Translations under genes and position numbers: made by a program
Part shown: in pieces, positions 9,276-16,897 of the stretch
Numbering within the stretch: position 1 is the first letter of the stretch
Layout of the letters: the number at the start of each line of letters is the position of its first letter
DNA from: UBA1738 sp003453455
GTDB lineage: Bacteria > Bacillota > Clostridia > UBA1381
DNA: 35,161 nt
Direction: 5' to 3'
Assembly (NCBI GenBank): GCA_946621875.1
Contig: CAMOOX010000006.1
Span: 1-35,161 of the forward strand
The notes under the pieces: model-generated
The model's input: the letters and a program-made list of their open reading frames with translations, nothing else
Database searches by the model: none
Told to the model about the DNA's origin: nothing

Positions 9276-10259
9276 ATGAAAAAGATTTTTGCATTATTTG
9301 TTTGTCTTTGTCTTCTTGCGTCCTGTGGGAAGTCTGATATTATAGCAACGGTAGGAAGCGCCAAAATAACAAAAGGTGAATTTGAATTTTACCTTTCATC
9401 AATAAAGAGTCAATTAAGCGGAACAGAACTGAAAACTGATGAAGATTGGCAAACGCAGGAGATAGAAGGTGAAAAAGCAATAGAGGTTGCAAAACAGAGG
9501 GCTCTTGAAATAGCCTCTTTAAATGCGGCGTACCGAGAGACGGCAAAGGCACTGGGATTAAATCTTACCGAACAGGAAAAGAATAGGATAAAGAGCATAA
9601 AACAGCAGGTTATTTCAAGCTATGGAGGAGACAGCGCATACAAGGAATTTTTGAAGAATAATAACATAACGGATAGCTTTATACAGCTTATGTGTGAGTC
9701 AACAGTGTATTATGAAAAGCTTGCCGATAAGGTGACAAAAGAAGAACCCATAGATGAGGCGGAGCTTTTGAAATATTTTGAAGATAATAAAAAATCGCTA
9801 AAAGAGGAGTATATGAAAGCAAAGCATATCCTGATACTTACACAGGATGCCAAAACGGGTACGCCGCTTTCTGAGGAAGAACAACAAACTGCAAAGACGT
9901 TTGCAGAGGAATTATATAAAAAGGTGCAAAATGGCGAGGATTTCGACGGACTTATGAGGAAATACTCGCAAGACCCGGGACTTAGCACAAATCCTGACGG
10001 ATATGTTTTCTCGCATGGAGAAATGGTTCCGGAATTTGAGCAGGCAACAGAATCAATATCGGAAAACGAGATAACTCTTTGCAAGTCAGATTATGGTTAT
10101 CATATAATTAAAAGGCTTACGATAGAGTATGGCGATATAGCTGATAAAGTCCGTGAAGCAGTAATAAAGGAAAAGGTAAGCGCAAAACTAAAAGATTGGG
10201 AAGCAGAGTATAGCATTGAAGTAAAGGTAAATGATGAACTTATTAAAACGGTAAAATGA
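9276..10259 (+). CDS. Peptidylprolyl isomerase lipoprotein (PrsA/SurA-type parvulin foldase)
   Basis: Predicted extracytoplasmic chaperone with cis-trans prolyl isomerase activity. The N-terminus is a lipoprotein signal, MKKIFALF..., with lipobox LLASC and lipidated Cys17. A SurA_N/PrsA-like helical region follows. The parvulin domain spans about 178-280, from KAKHILI to DYGYHIIKRL, with the FxxLxxxxSxDP-type segment FDGLMRKYSQDPG. The ATG at 9276 follows TAGGAG (9262-9267); an in-frame GTG at 9267 overlaps that site and is less likely. Its position after mfd matches other Clostridia. Likely clients are exported and S-layer proteins such as those in this window (inference). Confidence 0.92.
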   Translation: MKKIFALFVCLCLLASCGKSDIIATVGSAKITKGEFEFYLSSIKSQLSGTELKTDEDWQTQEIEGEKAIEVAKQRALEIASLNAAYRETAKALGLNLTEQEKNRIKSIKQQVISSYGGDSAYKEFLKNNNITDSFIQLMCESTVYYEKLADKVTKEEPIDEAELLKYFEDNKKSLKEEYMKAKHILILTQDAKTGTPLSEEEQQTAKTFAEELYKKVQNGEDFDGLMRKYSQDPGLSTNPDGYVFSHGEMVPEFEQATESISENEITLCKSDYGYHIIKRLTIEYGDIADKVREAVIKEKVSAKLKDWEAEYSIEVKVNDELIKTVK

Positions 10260-10260
10260 C

Positions 10261-10292
10261 AAAGAGTGCGCTTTTTTGTGGCGCACTTTTTT
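10261..10292 (+). terminator. Intrinsic terminator after the PrsA-like gene
   Basis: Stem AGTGCGC (10265-10271) pairs with GCGCACT (10281-10287) around a 9-base loop. Flanking A and T runs extend the stem, and a T run ends at 10292. It closes the alaS operon. Confidence 0.85.
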
Positions 10293-10323
10293 CAAACTTT
10301 GATTAAAAAGGAACTGTAAGCGT

Positions 10324-10752
10324 ATGAAAAAGAAACATATATTTGCGATTTTGGCGCTTCTTATGACGGTATTCATTTTCTGGAATTCGGCGCGGCCTGC
10401 CGTGGAGTCGGCACAGTCAAGCGGAAGATTTGTTGTATTTTTGGACAAGCTGCTTTTATACTTTGGGGTGCATGTAGATTATGACGCAATGCAGAAATTA
10501 GTCAGAAAAGCTGCACATATTGCGGAATTTTTAGTTCAGGCAATGCTTATTGCAGGCAGTTTTTCGGGTAAATACAGGAAAAGAATAGTTTACATTCTGT
10601 TTTTTGGACTCTTAACAGCCTGCACGGATGAATATATACAGCTCTTCTCAGACGGGCGTGCAGGACTTATAGGCGATATTTTTATAGATTTTTCGGGAAC
10701 CGCTGTGGGTGCGGCAGCTTGCGGAATTTTTCGCAAGACAGGAAAGTGGTAG
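10324..10752 (+). CDS. VanZ-like family membrane protein
   Basis: Small integral membrane protein of 142 residues. Hydrophobic segments lie at about 6-22, 60-75, 85-103 and 115-138. Family landmarks are present: the KAAHIAEF segment, then TDEYIQLFSDGRAG with GDIFIDFSGTAVG, matching the conserved D-E-x-x-Q ... GR ... D-x-x-x-D-x-x-G pattern of VanZ-like proteins. VanZ itself gives low-level teicoplanin resistance; the biochemical role of the wider family is unsettled. The start follows AGGA (10309-10312). The gap to cls is only 7 bases, so the two are probably co-transcribed. No strong promoter is visible in the 31 bases after the upstream terminator, so some read-through may supply expression. 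Confidence 0.85.
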   Translation: MKKKHIFAILALLMTVFIFWNSARPAVESAQSSGRFVVFLDKLLLYFGVHVDYDAMQKLVRKAAHIAEFLVQAMLIAGSFSGKYRKRIVYILFFGLLTACTDEYIQLFSDGRAGLIGDIFIDFSGTAVGAAACGIFRKTGKW

Positions 10753-10759
10753 GTGCTAA

Positions 10760-12178
10760 ATGAGTGGCATAGGAAACCTTATATGGATAGTATATCTTGT
10801 AAATTTTGCAATAATAGTCGCTATTGTATGTTTTCAAAAAGATAATCCGGCAACATCAATGGCGTGGATTATGTGCCTTGTTACATTTCCTGTTGTGGGA
10901 GGAATGCTGTTTTTAATATTCGGAGTAGGTGTGCGCGCGCTTACCGAAAAGAAATATAAAGAAAAACTTGAAATGAACGAAAAATATATATTGGAGCAGC
11001 AAAAGGAATATGCGGAAAAGCACAGTGATATTCCGGAAAGCGATATAATAAAATATTTTTTGAACTGTGATAGCGTATATACAGAAAATAACGAGGTTGA
11101 AATTTTTACAGACGGGAAGGACAAGTACAGGCGGCTTTTCTGTGATATAGAAGGCGCAAAAGAAAGAGTGGAGCTTTTATATTTCATTTTCAATGATGAT
11201 ATGACGGGTAATGCGCTTATGGATCTACTTGTCAAAAAATCAAATGAAGGCGTAAAAGTACGGCTTTTATATGACGGCGGCGGGACGATGATGGTGCCGA
11301 AAAAGTTTTTCAAAAAGCTAAGTGATTCTAAAAACGGACAGGCTGCGGAGTTTTTTTCGGTTCGTCTTTCATCTCTATATAAGGTCAACCACAGAAATCA
11401 CCGGAAAATAGTGATTATAGACGGCGAAACTGCGTATCTTGGCGGAATGAATATAGGCGATGAGTATGCGAATATTTCAAAAAAGAAAAAACCGCCATTT
11501 CGGGATACGCATCTGCGTATCCACGGCGAAGCGGCGGAATACGCCGCAAGGTGTTTTGCGATGGACTGGGAGTTTTCGACGGGTGAACGAATTTTAGTTA
11601 AAAATCTTGCAGGCAGCTTTGATATGAAGGAAAAACTGCCCATGCAGATAGTGGCGTCAGGTCCTGATAGCAGGAACGAGGAAATAAAGTGCGGTATGAT
11701 TAAGATGATAAATAGTGCAAAAAAGTACATCTATATCCAAACCCCGTATTTTGTTCCGGACCAGGCGTTTTTGACTGCGCTCGAATTGGCAAAAAAATCA
11801 GGCGTAGATGTACGGATAATGATTCCCGGAATACCTGATAAAAAATATGTTTATCATACAACGATGTCATATATAGGAGAGCTTTTGGAAATCGGGATTA
11901 AGGTATATCTTTACCCGGGCTTTATCCATGCAAAAACAGTAACAGCAGATGATAAAATGCTGACAATCGGCTCGACCAATGCCGATATCAGGAGTTTTAA
12001 ACTGCTTTTTGAGATAAATGCCTTTATGTATGACGAAAAAACTGCACAAAAAAGCCGCAAAATTTTTGAAGAGGATATGAAAAAGTGTGAAATCCTTACT
12101 GCGGAAAAATATGCAAAACGCGGTATCTTAAAGATAGTTCAAGAGGGTTTTTTCAGGCTGTTTTCGCCTATTATGTAG
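10760..12178 (+). CDS. cls: Cardiolipin synthase
   Basis: Membrane enzyme that condenses two phosphatidylglycerols into cardiolipin and glycerol. At 472 residues it has the standard size. Two N-terminal transmembrane segments (about 5-25 and 35-55, PLDc_N) are followed by two phospholipase-D motifs: H214-R-K216 ... D221 (HRKIVIID) and H390-A-K392 (HAKTVTADDKMLTIGSTN). The second is followed by the family segment DIRSFKLLFEI. It lies between the VanZ-like gene and a large SLH protein, suggesting an envelope-maintenance unit. Confidence 0.95.
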   Translation: MSGIGNLIWIVYLVNFAIIVAIVCFQKDNPATSMAWIMCLVTFPVVGGMLFLIFGVGVRALTEKKYKEKLEMNEKYILEQQKEYAEKHSDIPESDIIKYFLNCDSVYTENNEVEIFTDGKDKYRRLFCDIEGAKERVELLYFIFNDDMTGNALMDLLVKKSNEGVKVRLLYDGGGTMMVPKKFFKKLSDSKNGQAAEFFSVRLSSLYKVNHRNHRKIVIIDGETAYLGGMNIGDEYANISKKKKPPFRDTHLRIHGEAAEYAARCFAMDWEFSTGERILVKNLAGSFDMKEKLPMQIVASGPDSRNEEIKCGMIKMINSAKKYIYIQTPYFVPDQAFLTALELAKKSGVDVRIMIPGIPDKKYVYHTTMSYIGELLEIGIKVYLYPGFIHAKTVTADDKMLTIGSTNADIRSFKLLFEINAFMYDEKTAQKSRKIFEEDMKKCEILTAEKYAKRGILKIVQEGFFRLFSPIM

Positions 12179-12197
12179 AAAGGAACGGGAGCGGAAT

Positions 12198-15179
12198 ATG
12201 AAGAAATTTCTGATATTTTTGCTCATATTTATACAAACTGTATCTGTCTTGGCAAAAGAAGCTGAAAGTATGCCCGATTGCATTCTTGCCGCACAGAAAG
12301 AGGGCATTATATTTGGTGACGAAAAAGGAAATTTACATTTAGAAGAAGAAGCCACAAGGGCGGAATTTTTGACATTTTTGGTGCGTTTTTTGGGACTTTC
12401 GGGCGGTGAAAATGTTTTTTCCGATATAAGTGAAAATGATTGGTTTGCGTCTTGTGTTGCCGCAGCGAATTTCAGCGGTATTTTTTTGGGATTTTCCGAC
12501 GGGACGGCAAGACCGTATGAGCGAATTAAAACGGAAGACGCGATTGCAATTCTCGGCAGGTATTATAATGCGGCGTCTCATAAGGGCAGTTATAGCGGCA
12601 TTTCGGATTATGCCGTAGATTATTTCGGATATGCCTTTGAAAATGGGATTTTTGCTGAATGGAAACATCTTCCTGCCCCAAAAAACGGTATAACAAGAGA
12701 AGAAATAATTTCAATTCTTTACAGATACCGTAAGGAGAATGTGCAAAATCTGTGTTTTGAGAGTAATTACCCTAAGCTTTCCGAATGGCAGGTGTTTGGT
12801 AAGTTATCAGTAGATATAAAAACGGCGGAAGATTGCGAGATTTATTACGCTATACAGAAAAAAGGACACAAGGGATATAATTGGGAAGAAGTCTCTAAAA
12901 ATCAATTAAAGGGAAAAGAGGAAAGCATATATATAAGTGCTGATATTAACAGCACATATGATTTGTATGTAAAGGCGGTTTCAAAAGAGAGCGGACGCAC
13001 CCAAATAAAGGAAATACAAAATGTTGCGCCTCTGTCATTTACAAGAGGACGCGGAACGCACGACAGGCCGTATGTGATTTATACGGAGCTGCAACTTTCA
13101 CAAATTTCAAATTTTCCCGATAAGGCATATATGCTCGGAACGGATGTGAATATTTCTGGCAAATGGACGCCTATTTGTAATTTCAGCGGCAGCTTGGACG
13201 GAGATGGTTATAGGATAACGGGTATTTCTGTAAATGAAAATGAGCAGAATGCCGGTCTTTTTGCAGAAATAAAAGGAGGTATGGTCAAAAATCTAACGGT
13301 TGACGCAAGCATTAAGGCAAAAAGTGCAGCCGGGATTATAGCAGGAGTAAACGACGGCGGCATTATAGAAGGTTGCTGCGCCATAGGAACAGCGGAAGTT
13401 AGCGGCAATAATTGCGGCGGTATCTGTGGAATAAACCGTGGGGAAATAAAGGGTTGTCTTTCCTGTGCATATACAGTACGGGCAGGCAGCTTTGCAGGCG
13501 GAATATCAGGACAGAATAGCGGGAATATAACCGAATGTCTTTCCTGTGCAGAGACGGTTACTTCGGATATGTACGCGGGCGGAATATCAGGACAAAATAA
13601 TGGCGGCAGTATATCAAATTGTGCGGCGGCGAATATTGCTGTCTATAATACTATGACATATAATGGGGGCAAGATTTCAACTAACCGAAACGACGGAGAA
13701 ATGAGGAATAATTTCAGCCTTTCGGAAATGGTATCCAATGCGGCAAGGACGGATGCAAATGCTGATTCGCGAAACGGACTTGAAGTGCCTTGGGAAAGCT
13801 TTGAAAATCCTGAGTTTTATATAGAGGCTGGCTGGGATATGCGAAACTGGAAACAGGCAGAAAGGGGATTTTTGCTTATTTGTCCCAAAAACGCAGCAGA
13901 ACCCATAATGGAAAGCGGAAAAACGCCATATTTTCCGAAGCAAATTTCTACTGCTGATGAACTTATCTCAATCAGGAAAAATCCGGAGGGACATTATCTT
14001 CTTGCAAAGGATATTGTGTTAAAAACTCCGTGGAAAACGATAGATGTTAAGGATGGGTTTTCGGGAACGCTTGACGGAAACGGATACACAATATATGACC
14101 TTGTTTTAAAAGGGGAAATCGGATTATTTTCAAATATAACGGGAGGGACTGTAAAAAATCTGAATATAAGCGGTGTAAAAGCATCAAATCTCGGAGGGGC
14201 AGTAATAGCCGCCTGCAATTACGGATATATTGAAAACTGCTCAGTTTCGGGTGAAATACAGTCGCAAAGAGTTAGGCAAACCGCAGGAATTGCAGGAGAA
14301 AATAACGGACGCATTGAAGACTGTATTGCAGATATAGATTTTGTATGTGAGGGAAATGTAAAAACAGGCGGAATATGTGCAGTAAATAATGGTATTATAA
14401 GCAGAAGCAAGTTTTCGGGGAAAATGCAGATTGCTGGCGAAAACTCTGTGTCAGGCGGAATATGCGGAACCGATAACGAAGGGTATATTTCGGAATGTTT
14501 TTCGCATGCGGATGCCACATTAAACGATTTAAAATCATATTTTGGCGGAATATGCGCCTTGTCGGAGGGAAGTCAGATTTATAAATGTGCATCAACCGGT
14601 ACATGCCGGATAAATGGCGAAGAAATATATGTTGGCGGAATATGTGCAGTTTTAAACGATGCAGTGGTTTACGACTGTTTTTCACAGCAAAAATTGGCGT
14701 CAGACGGTAAAACCTCTGTGTCAGGCGGAATTTGCGGAGAAGCACAAGGCTCAAATATTCAGAATACTTACTATACTGGTGAAATACGCGCATCGGGCGA
14801 AAATGCCATATCCGGCGGAATATGCGCAAAAGCGCGGGGTTCGTTCATAATGCAGAATGTTACATTAAGCCCCGTAATCCTTGGAAAAAATGCGGCGGGA
14901 GCAATCGTTGCAGAATTTGAAGACTGTGATGTGAGCGATAATTACAGCTGTTCAAGGACATTGGTAAATTCCCGTTCTTTCTCAGGCGGAGAGAGAAACG
15001 GGGAATCAAAGCCTGTTTCCGAGCTTTTCAATGCGGAATTTTATATAAAACCTCTGTCGGAGGGCGGCATTCTTGGCTGGGAGGATAGCTCGTGGGAGGC
15101 GTCTCAAACAGAGTATATGCTTCCAATTCTTTCTAATATGCCCGATATGGGAATTTTGCAAAATCCTGTATATAAATAA
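12198..15179 (+). CDS. SLH-domain surface protein with two GLUG-repeat beta-solenoid modules
   Basis: A 993-residue exported protein. Residues 1-20 are a signal peptide (MKKFLIFLLIFIQTVSVLA). Three SLH domains at about 28-70, 73-122 and 132-181 should bind the secondary cell-wall polymer. A Fn3-like or linker region lies at about 190-280. Two related modules follow, about 283-565 and 577-990. Each opens with an ...SGxLDGxGYxI... segment, continues through roughly 27-30-residue GLUG-type repeats with cores such as AGGISGQN and SGGICG, and ends in an (E/A)FYI...W cap. About 25 cysteines lie in the solenoid. The partner or ligand is unknown; adhesion or matrix roles are typical guesses for GLUG proteins. 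The start follows GGGAGCGG, 19 bases after cls. Confidence 0.88.
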   Translation: MKKFLIFLLIFIQTVSVLAKEAESMPDCILAAQKEGIIFGDEKGNLHLEEEATRAEFLTFLVRFLGLSGGENVFSDISENDWFASCVAAANFSGIFLGFSDGTARPYERIKTEDAIAILGRYYNAASHKGSYSGISDYAVDYFGYAFENGIFAEWKHLPAPKNGITREEIISILYRYRKENVQNLCFESNYPKLSEWQVFGKLSVDIKTAEDCEIYYAIQKKGHKGYNWEEVSKNQLKGKEESIYISADINSTYDLYVKAVSKESGRTQIKEIQNVAPLSFTRGRGTHDRPYVIYTELQLSQISNFPDKAYMLGTDVNISGKWTPICNFSGSLDGDGYRITGISVNENEQNAGLFAEIKGGMVKNLTVDASIKAKSAAGIIAGVNDGGIIEGCCAIGTAEVSGNNCGGICGINRGEIKGCLSCAYTVRAGSFAGGISGQNSGNITECLSCAETVTSDMYAGGISGQNNGGSISNCAAANIAVYNTMTYNGGKISTNRNDGEMRNNFSLSEMVSNAARTDANADSRNGLEVPWESFENPEFYIEAGWDMRNWKQAERGFLLICPKNAAEPIMESGKTPYFPKQISTADELISIRKNPEGHYLLAKDIVLKTPWKTIDVKDGFSGTLDGNGYTIYDLVLKGEIGLFSNITGGTVKNLNISGVKASNLGGAVIAACNYGYIENCSVSGEIQSQRVRQTAGIAGENNGRIEDCIADIDFVCEGNVKTGGICAVNNGIISRSKFSGKMQIAGENSVSGGICGTDNEGYISECFSHADATLNDLKSYFGGICALSEGSQIYKCASTGTCRINGEEIYVGGICAVLNDAVVYDCFSQQKLASDGKTSVSGGICGEAQGSNIQNTYYTGEIRASGENAISGGICAKARGSFIMQNVTLSPVILGKNAAGAIVAEFEDCDVSDNYSCSRTLVNSRSFSGGERNGESKPVSELFNAEFYIKPLSEGGILGWEDSSWEASQTEYMLPILSNMPDMGILQNPVYK
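13430..13605 (+). repeat. 81-bp tandem repeat in GLUG module A
   Basis: TGTCTTTCCTGTGCA occurs at 13455 and again at 13536, and GGCGGAATATCAGGACA occurs at 13497 and 13578. Both pairs are offset by exactly 81 bases (27 codons), showing a recent in-frame unit duplication inside the 12198-15179 gene. Confidence 0.85.
14367..14905 (+). repeat. About 90-bp tandem repeats in GLUG module B
   Basis: The core GGCGGAAT starts at 14367, 14454, 14544, 14634, 14724 and 14814, a spacing of 87, 90, 90, 90 and 90 bases. Each copy encodes a GGIC(A/G) solenoid turn of 29-30 residues. The units have diverged more than the 81-bp pair in module A. Confidence 0.85.
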
Positions 15180-15208
15180 CCCTGCTTTGACAATAAAAGC
15201 AGGGTTTT
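15180..15208 (+). terminator. Intrinsic terminator after SLH/GLUG gene
   Basis: A perfect 9-bp stem, CCCTGCTTT (15180-15188) with AAAGCAGGG (15196-15204), a 7-base loop, then TTTT. It starts at the base after the stop codon. Confidence 0.9.
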
Positions 15209-15262
15209 CCTTATAAAGAGATAATTTCCTGCACATTTCGCAGTTTTTTTACAAAAAATCTC

Positions 15263-15291
15263 TTGAAGTTTATTTTTTGGTATGCTAAACT
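15263..15291 (+). promoter_or_regulatory. Candidate promoter for the SLH-VanY gene
   Basis: TTGAAG (15263-15268) and TAAACT (15286-15291) are 17 bases apart, and a TG at 15283-15284 makes an extended -10. It lies between a terminator and the gene start. Confidence 0.5.
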
Positions 15292-15315
15292 GAATTTATA
15301 AGTTCAAGGAAAAGG

Positions 15316-16749
15316 GTGAAAGAATTGAAAAGGCTTCTGATTATGATTGCAGCGGTTTTTATTGCAATCCCACAGCTTGCGTTTGGCGCAGAAACTTCCG
15401 ATTGGGCAAGAGAGGATTATGGAAAAGCTGCCGAAAAAGGGCTGATACCTCTTAGTGTCGCTGTGGGAAATCTTAAAGATAATGTTACGCGCGGTGAATT
15501 TTGCAGTCTTGCGGTAAATATGTATGACACAATGTATAAGGGCAATGTGAAAATGTTCGATTGTCCGTTTATCGACTGCAATGATGATTTTATAGTAAAG
15601 GCATATTCTTTGGGAATAGTGAGCGGCAAAAGTAATACAGAGTTTTGTCCGTATGACCCAATCACAAGACAGGAAATGGCAAAAATCCTTGTCAATACGC
15701 TTGAAATCGCAGGGAAGGATTTGAAAATATCTGACATAAAATCCGAAAAAGCATATTCATATGCGGATTTTTCTGCGGTGGACAGTTGGGCATCGCTTGA
15801 TTTTGCGAAGGCGGTAAAATACGGGCTTATGAGCGGGGTTTCCGAAACGGAACTAAATCCGCACGCAAACGCAACAAGAGAGCAGGCGGTTGCGATTGTA
15901 AGCCGCAGCGAAGAAATATTTCAGCCTGACGCGGAAAAATATGAAAAACCGCAGATTGTAAATATGCAGGACGGCGATAATGTGTCGGGAGATTTGTCGG
16001 TGAAATGGGACAAGCATCCGTCTGCAAAAGAGTACATAGTCATAGTAAAGGACGAAGATTATAACTGTATCGACATAAGCGCATCGGTTGCCGCAAGTGC
16101 AGGCATAACAACGGGAAATTTTGATACAGGCAAAAAATATACCATAACGGTTGCCTCTATTTTGGACTCATCCAAGGCGATATATTCCGAGGCGGTTGAG
16201 GTGCAGTATAACGAGGAAGAAAAGAAATTTGAAATTTTAAGCACAAAGGAACAAAAATATAAAAAAGTATTCCCATCGGGCGAGCCTTTTAAAACCAAAG
16301 ATGAGGCGGACGCAAATATGGCGGAAGTCCAAATCCCTGTTTGGCACTTGAATAATGACGGCACAAAAAGTGCGTCAAAGACGACGATAAAGGTAAACGC
16401 AAATCTTGCAGAGGATGTAGTACAGATTTTTACCGAGATTTTTGAAGATGCCGAGAGGTTTCCAATAAAAAATGTGGGCGGTTACAGTTGGCGTAACAGC
16501 GCTATGGGCAAGGTTTCGGAGCATAGCTACGGGACATGTATAGATATAAATTATGATGAGAATTATTACTGCTACGCAGATACGGGACAGGCTATTACAG
16601 GGAGTTTCTGGCGACCGTTTGAAAACCCGTATTCAATCCCGGCTAACGGTTCGGTTGTGCGGATTTTTGCAAAATATGGCTGGGCATGGGGCGGAAATGC
16701 ATGGTCAAGACTGCATGACTATATGCACTTTACATATTTAGGAAATTGA
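15316..16749 (+). CDS. SLH-anchored D-alanyl-D-alanine carboxypeptidase (VanY / peptidase M15 type)
   Basis: A 477-residue exported zinc peptidase expected to trim the terminal D-Ala of peptidoglycan stems from the cell surface. The N-terminal signal ends near LAFGA. Three SLH domains cover about 27-195 and a Fn3-like domain about 205-300. The M15 domain fills the C-terminus: S-E-H403-S-Y-G-x-x-x-D410 matches the zinc motif SxHxxGxAxD, and D468-Y-M-H471-F supplies the second catalytic/zinc segment. The start is GTG 15316 (AAGGA upstream) or TTG 15325 (AAAGGG upstream, better spacing); both precede the signal peptide, so the mature protein is unchanged. It appears monocistronic. Substrate specificity (D,D versus L,D) cannot be read from sequence. 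Confidence 0.88.
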   Translation: MKELKRLLIMIAAVFIAIPQLAFGAETSDWAREDYGKAAEKGLIPLSVAVGNLKDNVTRGEFCSLAVNMYDTMYKGNVKMFDCPFIDCNDDFIVKAYSLGIVSGKSNTEFCPYDPITRQEMAKILVNTLEIAGKDLKISDIKSEKAYSYADFSAVDSWASLDFAKAVKYGLMSGVSETELNPHANATREQAVAIVSRSEEIFQPDAEKYEKPQIVNMQDGDNVSGDLSVKWDKHPSAKEYIVIVKDEDYNCIDISASVAASAGITTGNFDTGKKYTITVASILDSSKAIYSEAVEVQYNEEEKKFEILSTKEQKYKKVFPSGEPFKTKDEADANMAEVQIPVWHLNNDGTKSASKTTIKVNANLAEDVVQIFTEIFEDAERFPIKNVGGYSWRNSAMGKVSEHSYGTCIDINYDENYYCYADTGQAITGSFWRPFENPYSIPANGSVVRIFAKYGWAWGGNAWSRLHDYMHFTYLGN

Positions 16750-16793
16750 CGGTAAAGGCGCTGATAGTTTTGCAGCTTATATAAAAATTCCAC

Positions 16794-16820
16794 AAAACAG
16801 CGGCATCTACCGCTGTTTTT
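16794..16820 (+). terminator. Intrinsic terminator after SLH-VanY gene
   Basis: A 10-bp stem, AAAACAGCGG (16794-16803) with CCGCTGTTTT (16810-16819), a loop of CATCTA and a final T run. Confidence 0.88.
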
Positions 16821-16834
16821 CGGTAATATTGCTA

Positions 16835-16863
16835 TTGTAAAACTAAAAAAAATATGATAGTAT
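16835..16863 (+). promoter_or_regulatory. Candidate promoter for typA
   Basis: TTGTAA (16835-16840), 17 bases, then TAGTAT (16858-16863), preceded by an extended TG at 16855-16856. The boxes match consensus only partly, but it is the only reasonable candidate between the terminator and typA. Confidence 0.4.
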
Positions 16864-16884
16864 AAAAGGATAAATGGGTTTTAT

Positions 16885-16890
16885 AGGGGG
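16885..16890 (+). promoter_or_regulatory. Shine-Dalgarno that sets the typA start
   Basis: AGGGGG lies seven bases before the ATG at 16898. An in-frame ATG at 16874 lies upstream of this site and lacks one of its own, so 16898 is chosen. Confidence 0.8.
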
Positions 16891-16897
16891 AATACGG

